Origin: Gammaproteobacteria bacterium
Lineage (GTDB): Bacteria > Pseudomonadota > Gammaproteobacteria > Steroidobacterales > Steroidobacteraceae
Direction: 5' to 3'
Assembly: GCA_017577615.1 (NCBI GenBank)
Contig: PKRE01000004.1
Coordinates: forward strand, 1-64,000
DNA length: 64,000 nucleotides
Shown here in pieces: positions 49,030 through 57,719 of this stretch. The notes beneath the pieces were generated by a model that had not been told where the DNA came from, ran no database searches, and saw nothing but the letters and a program-made list of their open reading frames with translations. How positions within the stretch are numbered: position 1 is the stretch's first letter; each line of letters begins with the position of its first letter. Position numbers and translations under genes: made by a program.

Positions 49030-49914
49030 TCATCCTGCGAACTGTGCCGCAGGGAGTCCTCGCACGTCGAGCTCGATCTCGAACAAGCCGCCCGCCAGGG
49101 GCTGAGCTTGACTTGCTTGCTCGTCGAGCCCTGTAGTGGCACTCGTGATGTAGAGCGTGGAGAGATTTGGGCCGCCGAAGGCACAGCTGGTGGTATTGCT
49201 GGCCGGCACATCGATGCGTGCGAGTTGCTCGCCGCTCGGAGCATGGCAAGTCACGCAGCCGGCTCCCCAATGCGCGATCCAGAGGTTTCCGTTTGCATCG
49301 GTCGTCATGCCGTCCGGCGCACCTTCCGTCTCGTCGAATGCGAGCCAGAGGCGTTGGTTGGACAAGCTGCCCGAGGATGGGTCGAAGTCGAAAGCGAAGA
49401 TGCGTCGCGTGGCAGTGTTCGTGAAATAGAGCGTGCGGCCGTCGAGCGACCAAGTCGGGCCGTTGGTCACCGCGAATCCGTCCACGTGTCTCTTGCAGCG
49501 CCGCTCGGCATCGAACGAGTACAGCGCGCCGGTGGGCTGCTCGCAAGCGAAGTCCATCGACCCCGCCCAGAAGCGTCCTTGCGCATCGCACTTGCCGTCG
49601 TTGAACCGATTGCCGGGCCGGTCGGATTCGGCATCGAAGATCTTCTCAAGTTGTCCTGTGTCCGGATCGAAGAACGCGAAATGATGGCGCAGGGTGACGA
49701 TCAGAGAGCTGTGGTCTCTGCGCTCCGCGACGGCAGAAATCTCTTCCTCGAAGCTCCAGCTGCGCATGGCCGAATCGCGCGGCGAGTAGCAATGCAGCTT
49801 CCGTCCAAGGATATCGACCCAGAACAGCGCCTGCCGCCTCTCGGACCAGACAGGGCCTTCGCCGAGCTGCGCCTTCGCGGGCCAAACACAGCGGAGAGGG
49901 GACAGCGGTGCCAT
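49030..49914 (-). CDS. SMP-30/gluconolactonase family lactonase
   Basis: The 294-residue six-bladed propeller has the SMP-30 metal ligands Glu19 (LGEGPVW), Asn151 (VTNGPTWS) and Asp201 (APDGMTTD), and the substrate-side NRFNDGKCD. Family members hydrolyse sugar lactones such as glucono-, xylono- or arabinonolactone. It lies 96 bp downstream of the IlvD/Edd-type dehydratase, which would use its product, so I infer a sugar-acid lactonase in an oxidative sugar pathway. Confidence 0.9.
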   Translation of the reverse strand: MAPLSPLRCVWPAKAQLGEGPVWSERRQALFWVDILGRKLHCYSPRDSAMRSWSFEEEISAVAERRDHSSLIVTLRHHFAFFDPDTGQLEKIFDAESDRPGNRFNDGKCDAQGRFWAGSMDFACEQPTGALYSFDAERRCKRHVDGFAVTNGPTWSLDGRTLYFTNTATRRIFAFDFDPSSGSLSNQRLWLAFDETEGAPDGMTTDANGNLWIAHWGAGCVTCHAPSGEQLARIDVPASNTTSCAFGGPNLSTLYITSATTGLDEQASQAQPLAGGLFEIELDVRGLPAAQFAG

Positions 49915-50010
49915 GGCTCACATCACAACACAACGTTAATCGTCTCAAGCAATCGCCGGGCGACAGGCGACCGAAGGCAAGCCCCACGGTCGCTCGCGCC
50001 TCTTGGCCCG

Positions 50011-51732
50011 TCAGTGCGAGTCGCGCGGGATGCCCGCGCCGCTGCCACCGACGAGAAAGTCGAGATCGCAGCCCTGGTGAGCTTGCTGAACATGCTCGAC
50101 GTACAGTCGATACCAGCCGCGTTTCGGCTTCGGCAACGGCTTCCATTCGGCTTTGCGTCTGGCTAACTCTTCCTCGCTCACATCCAAGTGAATCCTTCTG
50201 GCGGGGACATCGAGCTCGATCATGTCGCCGTTGCGTACCAAGGCGAGCGGTCCGCCCACGGCGGCTTCGGGCGAAACATGCAGCACGACCGTGCCGTATG
50301 CGGTGCCGCTCATGCGCGCATCGGAGATCCGCACCATGTCCTTGATGCCCTTTTTCAGAATCTTCGGCGGCAACGGCATGTTGCCGACCTCGGGCATGCC
50401 GGGGTAGCCCTTGGGGCCGCAATTCTTCAGCACGAGCACGCACGTCTCGTCGACGTCCAGGTCGTCCCGATCGATGCGCGCATGGAAATCATCGATGTCC
50501 TCGAATACCACGGCGCGTCCGCGATGGCGCAAAAGATGCGGCGATGCCGCGCTCGGTTTGATGACTGCACCGTCGGGCGCCAGATTGCCACGTAGCACCG
50601 CGATGCCGGCGTGCGGCTTGAAGGGGTTGTCGAGCGTACGAATGACGTCGCGGTTGTAGCAGGGCGCTGAGCGAATGTTCTCGCCGAGCGTCTTGCCGTT
50701 CACCGTCAAGGCGTCCAGGTGCAACAAGGGCGCAATCTCGCGCAGCACGGCCGGCAGCCCCCCGGCGTAGTAGAAGTCTTCCATCAAGTACTCGCCGGAC
50801 GGTTGCAGGTTGACGAGACACGACACGTCGGAGGCAAGGCGATCGAAATCGTCCAACGTGAGCGGGACCCCGATGCGGCCGGCAAGGGCAAGAAGGTGAA
50901 TGACGGCGTTTGTCGAGCCGCCGATCGCTGCATTCGTACGGATCGCGTTCTCGAAGGCAGCGCGCGTGAGGATCTTCGACATGCGCAAATCCTCGTGCAC
51001 CATTTCCACGATGCGCCGTCCGGTGAGCTGAGCGAGACGCTTGCGCCGCGTGTCCGGTGCCGGAATGGCAGCGTTCTCCGGCAGGGACATGCCCAGTGCT
51101 TCCACCATGCACGCCATCGTCGAGGCCGTGCCCATCGTCATGCAATGCCCCTGCGAACGATGCATGCACGACTCGGCAGCGGTGAATTCCTCCATGGTCA
51201 TTTCACCGGCACGGACCATTTCCGACATCTCCCAGACGCCGGTGCCCGAGCCGATCGGTTTGCCACGGAATATTCCGTTGAGCATCGGTCCGCCGGAAAG
51301 CCCGATGGTGGGCAGATCACAGCTCGCGGCACCCATCAACAAAGATGGGGTCGTCTTGTCGCACCCCATGAGCAAGACGACGCCGTCGATCGGATTGCCG
51401 CGGATGGACTCCTCAACGTCCATGGCCGCCAGATTGCGAAACAGCATCGCCGTGGGCCGCAGCTGCGTCTCCCCAAGCGACATGACCGGGAACTCGAGGG
51501 GGAAGCCGCCTGCCTCGTAAACACCGCGCTTGACGAACTCGGCGAGCTCGCGGAAATGCCCATTACAAGGTGTCAGCTCCGACCACGTGTTGCAGATACC
51601 GATGACTGGCCGGCCATCCAGCAAGTCGTGCGGATAGCCTTGGTTCTTGAGCCAGCTGCGATGCATGAACCCATCGCGATCATTCCGTAGGAACCAAGCG
51701 TGGCTGCGGCGTTTGAATTTTTTTTCGCACAT
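50011..51732 (-). CDS. IlvD/Edd family sugar-acid dehydratase
   Basis: The 573-residue product has the three iron-sulfur cysteines Cys56 (ELTPCNGH), Cys124 (LLMGCDKTTPS) and Cys197 (QGHCMTMG), with the spacing of xylonate/arabinonate dehydratases, plus SDARMSGTAYGTVVLHVSPEA. It would convert an aldonic acid to its 2-keto-3-deoxy form. ATG 51732 starts the conserved KKFKRRSHAWF region; ATG 51795 and a TTG at 51825 are in frame. It pairs with the SMP-30 gene and is divergent from the SDR gene. Substrate choice (D-xylonate, L-arabinonate or another) is not decided. Confidence 0.9.
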   Translation of the reverse strand: MCEKKFKRRSHAWFLRNDRDGFMHRSWLKNQGYPHDLLDGRPVIGICNTWSELTPCNGHFRELAEFVKRGVYEAGGFPLEFPVMSLGETQLRPTAMLFRNLAAMDVEESIRGNPIDGVVLLMGCDKTTPSLLMGAASCDLPTIGLSGGPMLNGIFRGKPIGSGTGVWEMSEMVRAGEMTMEEFTAAESCMHRSQGHCMTMGTASTMACMVEALGMSLPENAAIPAPDTRRKRLAQLTGRRIVEMVHEDLRMSKILTRAAFENAIRTNAAIGGSTNAVIHLLALAGRIGVPLTLDDFDRLASDVSCLVNLQPSGEYLMEDFYYAGGLPAVLREIAPLLHLDALTVNGKTLGENIRSAPCYNRDVIRTLDNPFKPHAGIAVLRGNLAPDGAVIKPSAASPHLLRHRGRAVVFEDIDDFHARIDRDDLDVDETCVLVLKNCGPKGYPGMPEVGNMPLPPKILKKGIKDMVRISDARMSGTAYGTVVLHVSPEAAVGGPLALVRNGDMIELDVPARRIHLDVSEEELARRKAEWKPLPKPKRGWYRLYVEHVQQAHQGCDLDFLVGGSGAGIPRDSH

Positions 51733-51847
51733 GCGTCCATCCAAGATGTCAGTGCGCCGACGTGAGTGTTCTGTAACGACGTCGACCTCTGGCATGATCG
51801 TACGTGGCTTGGCGACGCGCGGCAAAATATCAGTTCTTTGCGAAGGG

Positions 51848-51863
51848 ATATCGCAAGCGATAT
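51848..51863. promoter_or_regulatory. Palindrome between divergent dehydratase and SDR genes
   Basis: ATATCGC (51848-51854) and GCGATAT (51857-51863) flank AA, a perfect 7-bp inverted repeat 81 bp upstream of the SDR start and 116 bp upstream of the dehydratase start. It lies where an operator shared by both directions would be expected. LacI or another local regulator could bind; this is inference. Confidence 0.45.
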
Positions 51864-51943
51864 TGGACTCGCCGTGTGAGCGCTTTCCGTCGTCTGAAAC
51901 GTTCGCGACCGCCGCTCGAGGGCGTAGCTATCACGGAGTTTGC

Positions 51944-52720
51944 ATGGCTCAATTGCAATTCGAGAATCACAACGTGCTCTATCGATGTCTACAAGGCCGT
52001 CGTGTGTTCGTCACCGGCGGCGCGACGGGCATCGGCGCGGCCATTGTTTCGGCATTCGCGGCGCAGGGCGCACACGTGGCGTTCGTCGATATCGCGTCCG
52101 AGCCGGCAGAAGCGCTCGCGCGCCGCCTGGCGACTCAGACCAAGGTTTGGTGGCGCGAATGCGATGTGCGCGACATCCCGGCGCTGCAGCGCTGTATTTG
52201 GGCGGCCGCCGAGGAGCTCGGTGACTTCCACGTGCTCGTCAACAATGTCGCCAACGATGAGCGGCACGATCTCATGTCGGTGACGCCGGAATACTGGGAT
52301 GATCGGATGGCCGTCAACCAACGACCGGCGTTCTTCGCGATTCAAGCAGTTGTGCCAGGGATGAAGCGCTTGGGCGAGGGGTCGATCATCAACGTCGGAT
52401 CGTGCGGTTGGCAGATCAAGGAATGTGGCTACCCGGCATACGCGACCGCGAAGGCCAGCCTGCACGGTCTGACTCGCGGGCTTGCGCGAGCGCTCGGACC
52501 CGACCGGATTCGGATCAACACGCTGTCGCCGGGCTGGACGATCACGGAGCGTCAGAAGCGTTGGCTCACCCCGGAGGCTGAGGCGGAACTGTTCCGCACC
52601 CAGTGTCTACCCGATCCGATCCAACCAGAGGACGTTGCAAACTTCGTGCTGTTCCTTGCCTCCGACGCGTCGCGGATGTGCACGGGCCAGGAATACAAAT
52701 TGGATGCGGGCTGGACTTGA
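51944..52720 (+). CDS. SDR family sugar dehydrogenase
   Basis: The 258-residue short-chain dehydrogenase has the TGGATGIG cofactor loop (24-31), NNVA (100-103) and the catalytic Ser153, Tyr166 and Lys170. Asp49 at the end of strand 2 (FVDIAS) indicates NAD(H). ATG 51944 follows GGAG. Its place opposite the dehydratase suggests oxidation of an aldose to the lactone. Reduction of fructuronate to mannonate, otherwise missing from the glucuronate route here, is an alternative. Confidence 0.88.
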   Translation: MAQLQFENHNVLYRCLQGRRVFVTGGATGIGAAIVSAFAAQGAHVAFVDIASEPAEALARRLATQTKVWWRECDVRDIPALQRCIWAAAEELGDFHVLVNNVANDERHDLMSVTPEYWDDRMAVNQRPAFFAIQAVVPGMKRLGEGSIINVGSCGWQIKECGYPAYATAKASLHGLTRGLARALGPDRIRINTLSPGWTITERQKRWLTPEAEAELFRTQCLPDPIQPEDVANFVLFLASDASRMCTGQEYKLDAGWT

Positions 52721-52806
52721 ACAGGTCGCAAGGCCAGCGCAGTGAGGCACTGAATTCGGCGCAGGGCAGAGCCAGCGGGCGGAGCCGAGAGCCGCGCGCC
52801 GAGCGC

Positions 52807-52835
52807 TTGCAGGTAACCAACGGAGCCAGTACCCT
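52807..52835 (+). promoter_or_regulatory. Promoter-like sequence upstream of the ExuT-like gene
   Basis: TTGCAG (52807-52812) and TACCCT (52830-52835) are 17 bp apart. The -10 match is weak, but the operator TGGCCTGACCA starts 4 bp later, covering the expected transcription start, the same layout as before the receptor gene at 63837. Confidence 0.4.
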
Positions 52836-52838
52836 CAG

Positions 52839-52849
52839 TGGCCTGACCA
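52839..52849 (-). promoter_or_regulatory. GntR/FCD-type operator, copy 1
   Basis: TGGCCTGACCA on the plus strand is TGGTCAGGCCA on the reverse strand, embedded in AATTGGTCAGGCCACT. It has the ATTGGT-N3-rCCAAT shape of PdhR-like and other FCD-GntR operators. It lies about 310 bp upstream of the transporter gene and would overlap the start site of the adjacent promoter-like sequence. Two more copies lie at 63359 and 63537. Confidence 0.6.
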
Positions 52850-53160
52850 ATTTTCGAGGCACGGGCGATTGGCTTGTGTGCTCGGCTACAAGGAGAAGGA
52901 CCCGGAGAGGGGAGCGTCGATACTGCAGGGCGCGCCGAAAGGTATCCCGAAAGCAGATGAACAAGAACGTGAACTCACGATCGCAAGGGGTCATCCGTTG
53001 CGCGGGCAGGTGTGCGGCAGAAGGGGCGTCGTGCGGATGATCCGCGACCGCTCGGATGATTAGGGATTTCGGGGAGACGCGCTCGGTCGCGAGCGGCAAC
53101 CCATCGACATCGGCTCGTGACCGTGAGCTCACCACAACAACAGGTCGACACGGTGCCTAT

Positions 53161-54675
53161 ATGACCGCCACTGCTGCCGCAGCGACGACCGCTTCGGTCG
53201 GGCGCTACCGCTGGGTCATCTGCGCGCTTCTGTTCTTCGCCACCACGATCAATTACATCGACCGCAACGCGCTGTCGGTGCTCAAGACGACCTTGCAGGC
53301 CGATCTCGGTTGGAGCGAGGTCGATTACGGCTGGATCACGTTTGCATTCACGGTCGCGTACGCTGCCTTCCCTTCAATAACGGGGCGGGTGATCGATCGT
53401 TGGGGAGTTAAGAAGAGCCTGGCGGTGGCGCTCGTGCTCTGGTCGCTCATGGCGGCCGCACACGGTTTGGTCGGCACGGTGCTCGGCTTTGTGCTCGTGC
53501 GTTTCTTTCTCGGTGTCGCCGAGGCGGCCAACTTTCCTGCTTCCATCAAAGCGGTCGCGATGTGGTTCCCACAGCGGGAGCGTGCGTTGGCGACCGGACT
53601 GTTCAATTCCGGAACGAACGTCGGCGTGATCGTCTCGTTCATCACGGTGTGGCTTGCGACCACATTCAGTTGGCAGGTCGCTTTCATCGCCATTGGCGCG
53701 ATCGGTCTGGTGTGGCTGGTGTTCTGGCAGCGCGCGTTCTACCCGCCGGAGGAGCATCCACGGCTTTCTCGCGCCGAGCTCGAGTACATCCAAGCAGATC
53801 AGCCTCCGAAACAAGAGACGCTGCGGTTGCCGTGGACGCAACTGTTGCGCTACCGGCAGATCTGGCCGTTCCTCATCGGCAAGCTGATCACCGATCCGGT
53901 CTGGTGGTTCTTCCTGTTTTGGCTACCGTCGTACTTGGAGCGGGAGCGAGGGCAGAATCCGCTGCAAAGCGCTTCGTTGCTTGCGCTCATCTACACGGGC
54001 GCGACGATAGGCTCGATCGCAGGCGGTTGGTTGTCGGGCCATCTGATCCGCCGTGGCTGGCCCGTCGGCAAGGCACGCATGGGCACGATGTTCATCGCTG
54101 CCGCGTGCATGCCAGGCTCCATCATCGCTTATTACACGGACAGCTTTGCGCTCAGCGTCGGGTTCATCACGCTTGCGACCGCCTGTCACCAGGCGTGGTC
54201 GGCGAACATCTTCACGTCGGCGACCGACATGTTCCCGCAGAAGGTTTCTGGCTCGGTCGTCGGTCTCGGGGCGACGACCGGCGGCATCGGTGGCATGTTC
54301 ATGACCCTGCTGGCAGCGCTCGCCGTGCAGTGGACAGGCAATCAGCAGATCGTATTCATCGTCGCTGGGCTCATGCATCCGCTCAGCCTGCTGATCTATT
54401 GGGTGTGGCTGAAGGGTCGTTTCGAACAGGTCGATCTCGCGGCGGCACGAGACATGTCGCGCTCGCACGCACCGCTCATCGTATCCGGTGCCGTGATCGT
54501 CTTGATCGGTGCGGCGTTGATCGCGCTGATCGCTGCGAACTGGAACGTCTGCGTTGCAGCTGCAACGCTCTCGGGTGCCGCGACGGCAGTCACCGCGGCA
54601 GGCGGCGTTGCGCTCATTGGGCTGACGCTCGTCTATGCTGGGTTGCCGCAGAGGAGGGCAGTGCGCGCAGCGTGA
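53161..54675 (+). CDS. exuT: MFS hexuronate transporter (ExuT-like)
   Basis: The 504-residue transporter matches the anion:cation symporter family of ExuT: RWVICALLFFATTINYIDRNALSVL, FGLGVAEAANFPASIK-like VRFFLGVAEAANFPASIKAV, and WFFLFWLPSYLERERG. It should import glucuronate or galacturonate with protons. ATG 53161 starts the membrane protein; the frame is open 35 codons earlier. A C-terminal segment of about 60 residues adds two more predicted helices beyond the usual twelve. The downstream neighbour uxaC is convergent. Confidence 0.9.
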   Translation: MTATAAAATTASVGRYRWVICALLFFATTINYIDRNALSVLKTTLQADLGWSEVDYGWITFAFTVAYAAFPSITGRVIDRWGVKKSLAVALVLWSLMAAAHGLVGTVLGFVLVRFFLGVAEAANFPASIKAVAMWFPQRERALATGLFNSGTNVGVIVSFITVWLATTFSWQVAFIAIGAIGLVWLVFWQRAFYPPEEHPRLSRAELEYIQADQPPKQETLRLPWTQLLRYRQIWPFLIGKLITDPVWWFFLFWLPSYLERERGQNPLQSASLLALIYTGATIGSIAGGWLSGHLIRRGWPVGKARMGTMFIAAACMPGSIIAYYTDSFALSVGFITLATACHQAWSANIFTSATDMFPQKVSGSVVGLGATTGGIGGMFMTLLAALAVQWTGNQQIVFIVAGLMHPLSLLIYWVWLKGRFEQVDLAAARDMSRSHAPLIVSGAVIVLIGAALIALIAANWNVCVAAATLSGAATAVTAAGGVALIGLTLVYAGLPQRRAVRAA

Positions 54676-54755
54676 GCCGGCGTACCTGCACGGCTTGTGT
54701 GCGCGAGCGCGAACCGCAACGAGGTGATCAAATCGTTGCGGCCGCGCAGAGTGAC

Positions 54756-56174
54756 TTACAGCCGGTACGCTTGCTTGGGAAGTCGATAGGCAAGGTCGCG
54801 GGCGACTTCGACCGCCTCGGTTTCCGTGATGCGGTGCTCGGCAACGAGCCGCGCCAAAAAGGCGCAATCGATGCGGCGGGCGACATCATGGCGCGCAGGA
54901 ATCGAAAGAAAGGCGCGCGTGTCGTCGTTGAAGCCTACGGTGTTGTAGAAGCCGGCCGTTTCCGTTGTCTGCTCACGGAAGCGCATGAGCCCTTCAGGGC
55001 TGTCGTGGAACCACCATGCAGGCCCGAGCTTGAGCGCTGGATAATGTCCAGCGAGCGGTGCCAGCTCACGACTGTAAGTGCTCTCATCGAGCGTGAAGAC
55101 GATGATCGTGAGGGACGGATCGTTGCCGAAGCGGTTGAGCAACGGGTGCAGCGCACGAACATAGTCGGTCGCCATCGGAATATCGGCACCGACGTTCGGG
55201 CCAAAGCGCTCGAACAACGAGGTATTGTGGTTACGCCAAGAGCCAGGATGGATCTGCAGCACGAGGCCATCGTCGAGGCTCATGCGTGCCATTTCCGTCA
55301 GCATCTGCGCGCGGAAGAGCTCCGCATCGCCCGGTTCAGGCGTTCCGTGGACGATGCGCGTGAACAGAGCGGCCGCCTGTGCCGGCGACAGGTCGGCCGT
55401 GTTCGCCGTCGGATGGCCGTGATCGGTCGACGTGGCACCCATCTTGGCGAACTCGGCACGCCGCACTTGGTGTGCTCTGAGATAGCCGCGCCATGTGAGC
55501 GTGTCTTCGCCGGTGATTTCGCCGAATTTTTCGACATTGGCGCGAAAGCCGATCGTGTCCGGGTCGACGACGGGATCGGGGCGATACGCAGTGATGACAC
55601 GTCCCTGCCAGCCGCTGGCTCTGATCTTGGCATGATGCCGCAGATCGTCGAGGGGTGACTCGGTGGTCGCCAACACTTCGATGTCGAAACGCTCGAACAG
55701 CGCGCGCGGACGGAACGCATCCTCGCGGAGCTTGGCCGCGATCGTGTCATATGCGTGATCGGCGTTTTCCGCAGTGAGCGGCACGTCGAGCTCGAAAACG
55801 TTGGCGAGCACCCAGTCGAACCAAATGCGAGTTGGGGTACCGCGGAAGAGGAAGTAATGCGATGCGAACAAACGCCAGATCTTACGCGGATCTGTTTCGA
55901 TCTCGGTGCCATCCAGCGTGCACACGCCGAAGTCTTCGAGCCGTACCCCTTGGCTATACAACATGCGAAAGATGTAATGATCGGGAATGAGAAGCAGTGT
56001 GGCAGGGTCCGGGAACGGCTCATTGTCCGCGAACCATTGCGGGTCAGTGTGGCCGTGCGGGCTGATGATCGGTAAATCACGCACCTCCGCGTAGAGCGTA
56101 CGCGCGATGCTGCGCACGTTCGGGTCGGCCGGAAACAGTCGATCGGGGTGTAGTCTGTCGCGCACGTTTTTCAT
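54756..56174 (-). CDS. uxaC: Glucuronate isomerase
   Basis: The 472-residue product matches UxaC, with the metal-binding HGHTDPQWFADNEPFPDP motif (His40, His42), DHYIFRMLYSQGV and NTSLFERFGPNVGADIP. It converts D-glucuronate to D-fructuronate (and galacturonate to tagaturonate). ATG 56174 is preceded by GAGGTC. It is divergent from the ManD gene. Together with that gene it leaves only the reduction step to mannonate unassigned. Confidence 0.96.
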   Translation of the reverse strand: MKNVRDRLHPDRLFPADPNVRSIARTLYAEVRDLPIISPHGHTDPQWFADNEPFPDPATLLLIPDHYIFRMLYSQGVRLEDFGVCTLDGTEIETDPRKIWRLFASHYFLFRGTPTRIWFDWVLANVFELDVPLTAENADHAYDTIAAKLREDAFRPRALFERFDIEVLATTESPLDDLRHHAKIRASGWQGRVITAYRPDPVVDPDTIGFRANVEKFGEITGEDTLTWRGYLRAHQVRRAEFAKMGATSTDHGHPTANTADLSPAQAAALFTRIVHGTPEPGDAELFRAQMLTEMARMSLDDGLVLQIHPGSWRNHNTSLFERFGPNVGADIPMATDYVRALHPLLNRFGNDPSLTIIVFTLDESTYSRELAPLAGHYPALKLGPAWWFHDSPEGLMRFREQTTETAGFYNTVGFNDDTRAFLSIPARHDVARRIDCAFLARLVAEHRITETEAVEVARDLAYRLPKQAYRL

Positions 56175-56341
56175 GCTGACCTCGTCCCAATGAGTCATGA
56201 AGCTCGCGCAAGTCTTGCCACACACACATGACTGGCTCGAGCGAATGCGGCTCGGCAGGCAAGGGTTGATAGTATCTCACGCCGCAGGGTTGCGGCACGA
56301 CGGTTGTTATCGAATGTAGGTTCTCTCTAGGAGCAGTGGCG

Positions 56342-57598
56342 ATGACTCAACAAGAATCGCAAATTCGTGCGGAAGGATCGGTGCGTGATCGAGAGATCGT
56401 CGCTGCGCGGGTCATCATAACGTGCCCGGGGCGGAACTTCGTGACGCTGAAAATCGAAACTCGCTCCGGAGTGTATGGTCTTGGCGATGCGACGCTGAAC
56501 GGACGCGAGCTCGCCGTGGCTTCATACCTGCAAGATCATGTCATCCCAAACTTGATCGGGCGCGATGCCGGACGGATAGAAGATACATGGCAGTTCCTGT
56601 ATCGCGGCGCCTACTGGCGGCGCGGCCCTGTCACGATGACAGCCATTGCGGCCGTCGACGTCGCGCTGTGGGACATCGTTGCCAAGCTGGCGGGCATGCC
56701 ACTCTATCAGCTGCTCGGCGGACGTTCGCGCAACGGTGTGCTCGTCTACGGTCATGCGAACGGTCGCGACATCGAAGAGACCGTCGACGAGGTCGGCAAG
56801 TACATCGAGAAGGGCTACCGCGCGGTGCGCGCCCAGTGCGGCGTACCCGGCATCGAGAAACCCTATGGCGTCTCCAGTCTCAAGACCGCCTATGAGCCGG
56901 CCGAGAGCGAGCTGCCCGTCGAAACGATATGGAACACGACGAAGTATTTGAACGTCGTGCCGAAGCTGTTCGAGAAGCTACGCGCAACCTACGGCCCGGA
57001 AATCGAGCTGCTTCACGACGGTCACCACCGCATGACGCCGATAGAAGCGGCACGTCTGGGGCGCGATCTCGAGCCATATCGACTCTTTTGGCTGGAGGAT
57101 GCAACGCCCGCCGACAATCAGCTCGCATTCGAAGTGATTCGGCGCCACACGATCACGCCGCTTGCGGTCGGCGAGGTGTTCAACTCCATCTGGGATTGCA
57201 AGCAATTGATCGAACGCCAGCTGATCGATTACATCCGCACCACGATCGTCCATGCGGGCGGTATCACTCATGTGCGCCGCTTGGCGGATTTCGCTGCGAT
57301 CCATCAAGTACGCACCGGGTTTCATGGCGCCACAGATCTGTCGCCCGTGTGCATGGGAGCCGCGTTGCACTTCGATACCTGGGTGCCGAACTTCGGCATT
57401 CAGGAATACATGCAGCACACCCAGGAAACGAACGACGTCTTCCCCCACGACTACACGTTCCGTGACGGACGTCTGCACTGCGGCGAAAGCCCCGGCCACG
57501 GTGTGGATATCGATGAGAAGCTCGCGGCGAAGTTTCCGTACTCGCCCAAACAACTGCCGATTGCGCGGCTCGAGGATGGAACGATGTGGGACTGGTAG
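56342..57598 (+). CDS. manD: D-mannonate dehydratase, enolase superfamily
   Basis: The 418-residue product has the ManD metal and catalytic residues: Asp226 and His228 (LLHDGHHRM), Glu252 (WLEDATP) and Glu278 (AVGEVFNS). It dehydrates D-mannonate to 2-keto-3-deoxygluconate; some family members use gluconate with low activity. It replaces the unrelated UxuA of E. coli. ATG 56342 is 8 bp after TAGGAG; an in-frame GTG at 56336 is too close to it. The usual subgroup length is about 400. Confidence 0.93.
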   Translation: MTQQESQIRAEGSVRDREIVAARVIITCPGRNFVTLKIETRSGVYGLGDATLNGRELAVASYLQDHVIPNLIGRDAGRIEDTWQFLYRGAYWRRGPVTMTAIAAVDVALWDIVAKLAGMPLYQLLGGRSRNGVLVYGHANGRDIEETVDEVGKYIEKGYRAVRAQCGVPGIEKPYGVSSLKTAYEPAESELPVETIWNTTKYLNVVPKLFEKLRATYGPEIELLHDGHHRMTPIEAARLGRDLEPYRLFWLEDATPADNQLAFEVIRRHTITPLAVGEVFNSIWDCKQLIERQLIDYIRTTIVHAGGITHVRRLADFAAIHQVRTGFHGATDLSPVCMGAALHFDTWVPNFGIQEYMQHTQETNDVFPHDYTFRDGRLHCGESPGHGVDIDEKLAAKFPYSPKQLPIARLEDGTMWDW

Positions 57599-57719
57599 CG
57601 GCACACGCGCTACCAGTCCGGAGGCCGGCGACTGAAAGCCAGCTCGAGTGGCACGTATCAACGTTGGAGCACCTCACTGGGCGCTGTTGCCCTGGCTCCG
57701 AGCCTCTAGCCTCTAGCCC
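57599..57719. other. Convergent spacer between manD and aguA
   Basis: The 121-bp spacer carries CACTGGGC and GCCCTCAGTG with CTCCGAGCCTCTAGCCTC between them (about 57676-57724), a worn copy of the CACTGGGC spacer-repeat type. No T-rich terminator was found. Confidence 0.35.

Larger units (their letters stand above)
52721..53160 (+). other. 440-bp regulatory spacer upstream of the ExuT-like gene
   Basis: The region contains a promoter-like pair (52807-52835) and an operator (52839-52849), leaving a 5' leader of about 315 nt before the transporter. A TTG-started frame of 64 codons at 52869-53063 (LACVLGYKEKDPERG) has a plausible composition but no recognisable family and no good ribosome binding site, so it is not called as a gene. 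Confidence 0.45.

Noticed and set aside
52869-53063. 64-codon TTG-started frame in the leader of the ExuT-like gene
   Set aside because: It has no good ribosome binding site and no recognisable family; it is noted only within the spacer entry.
53562-55658. 698-codon forward frame across the MFS and uxaC genes
   Set aside because: It is out of frame with exuT and antisense to uxaC, both clearly conserved, and is Arg/His-rich without domains.
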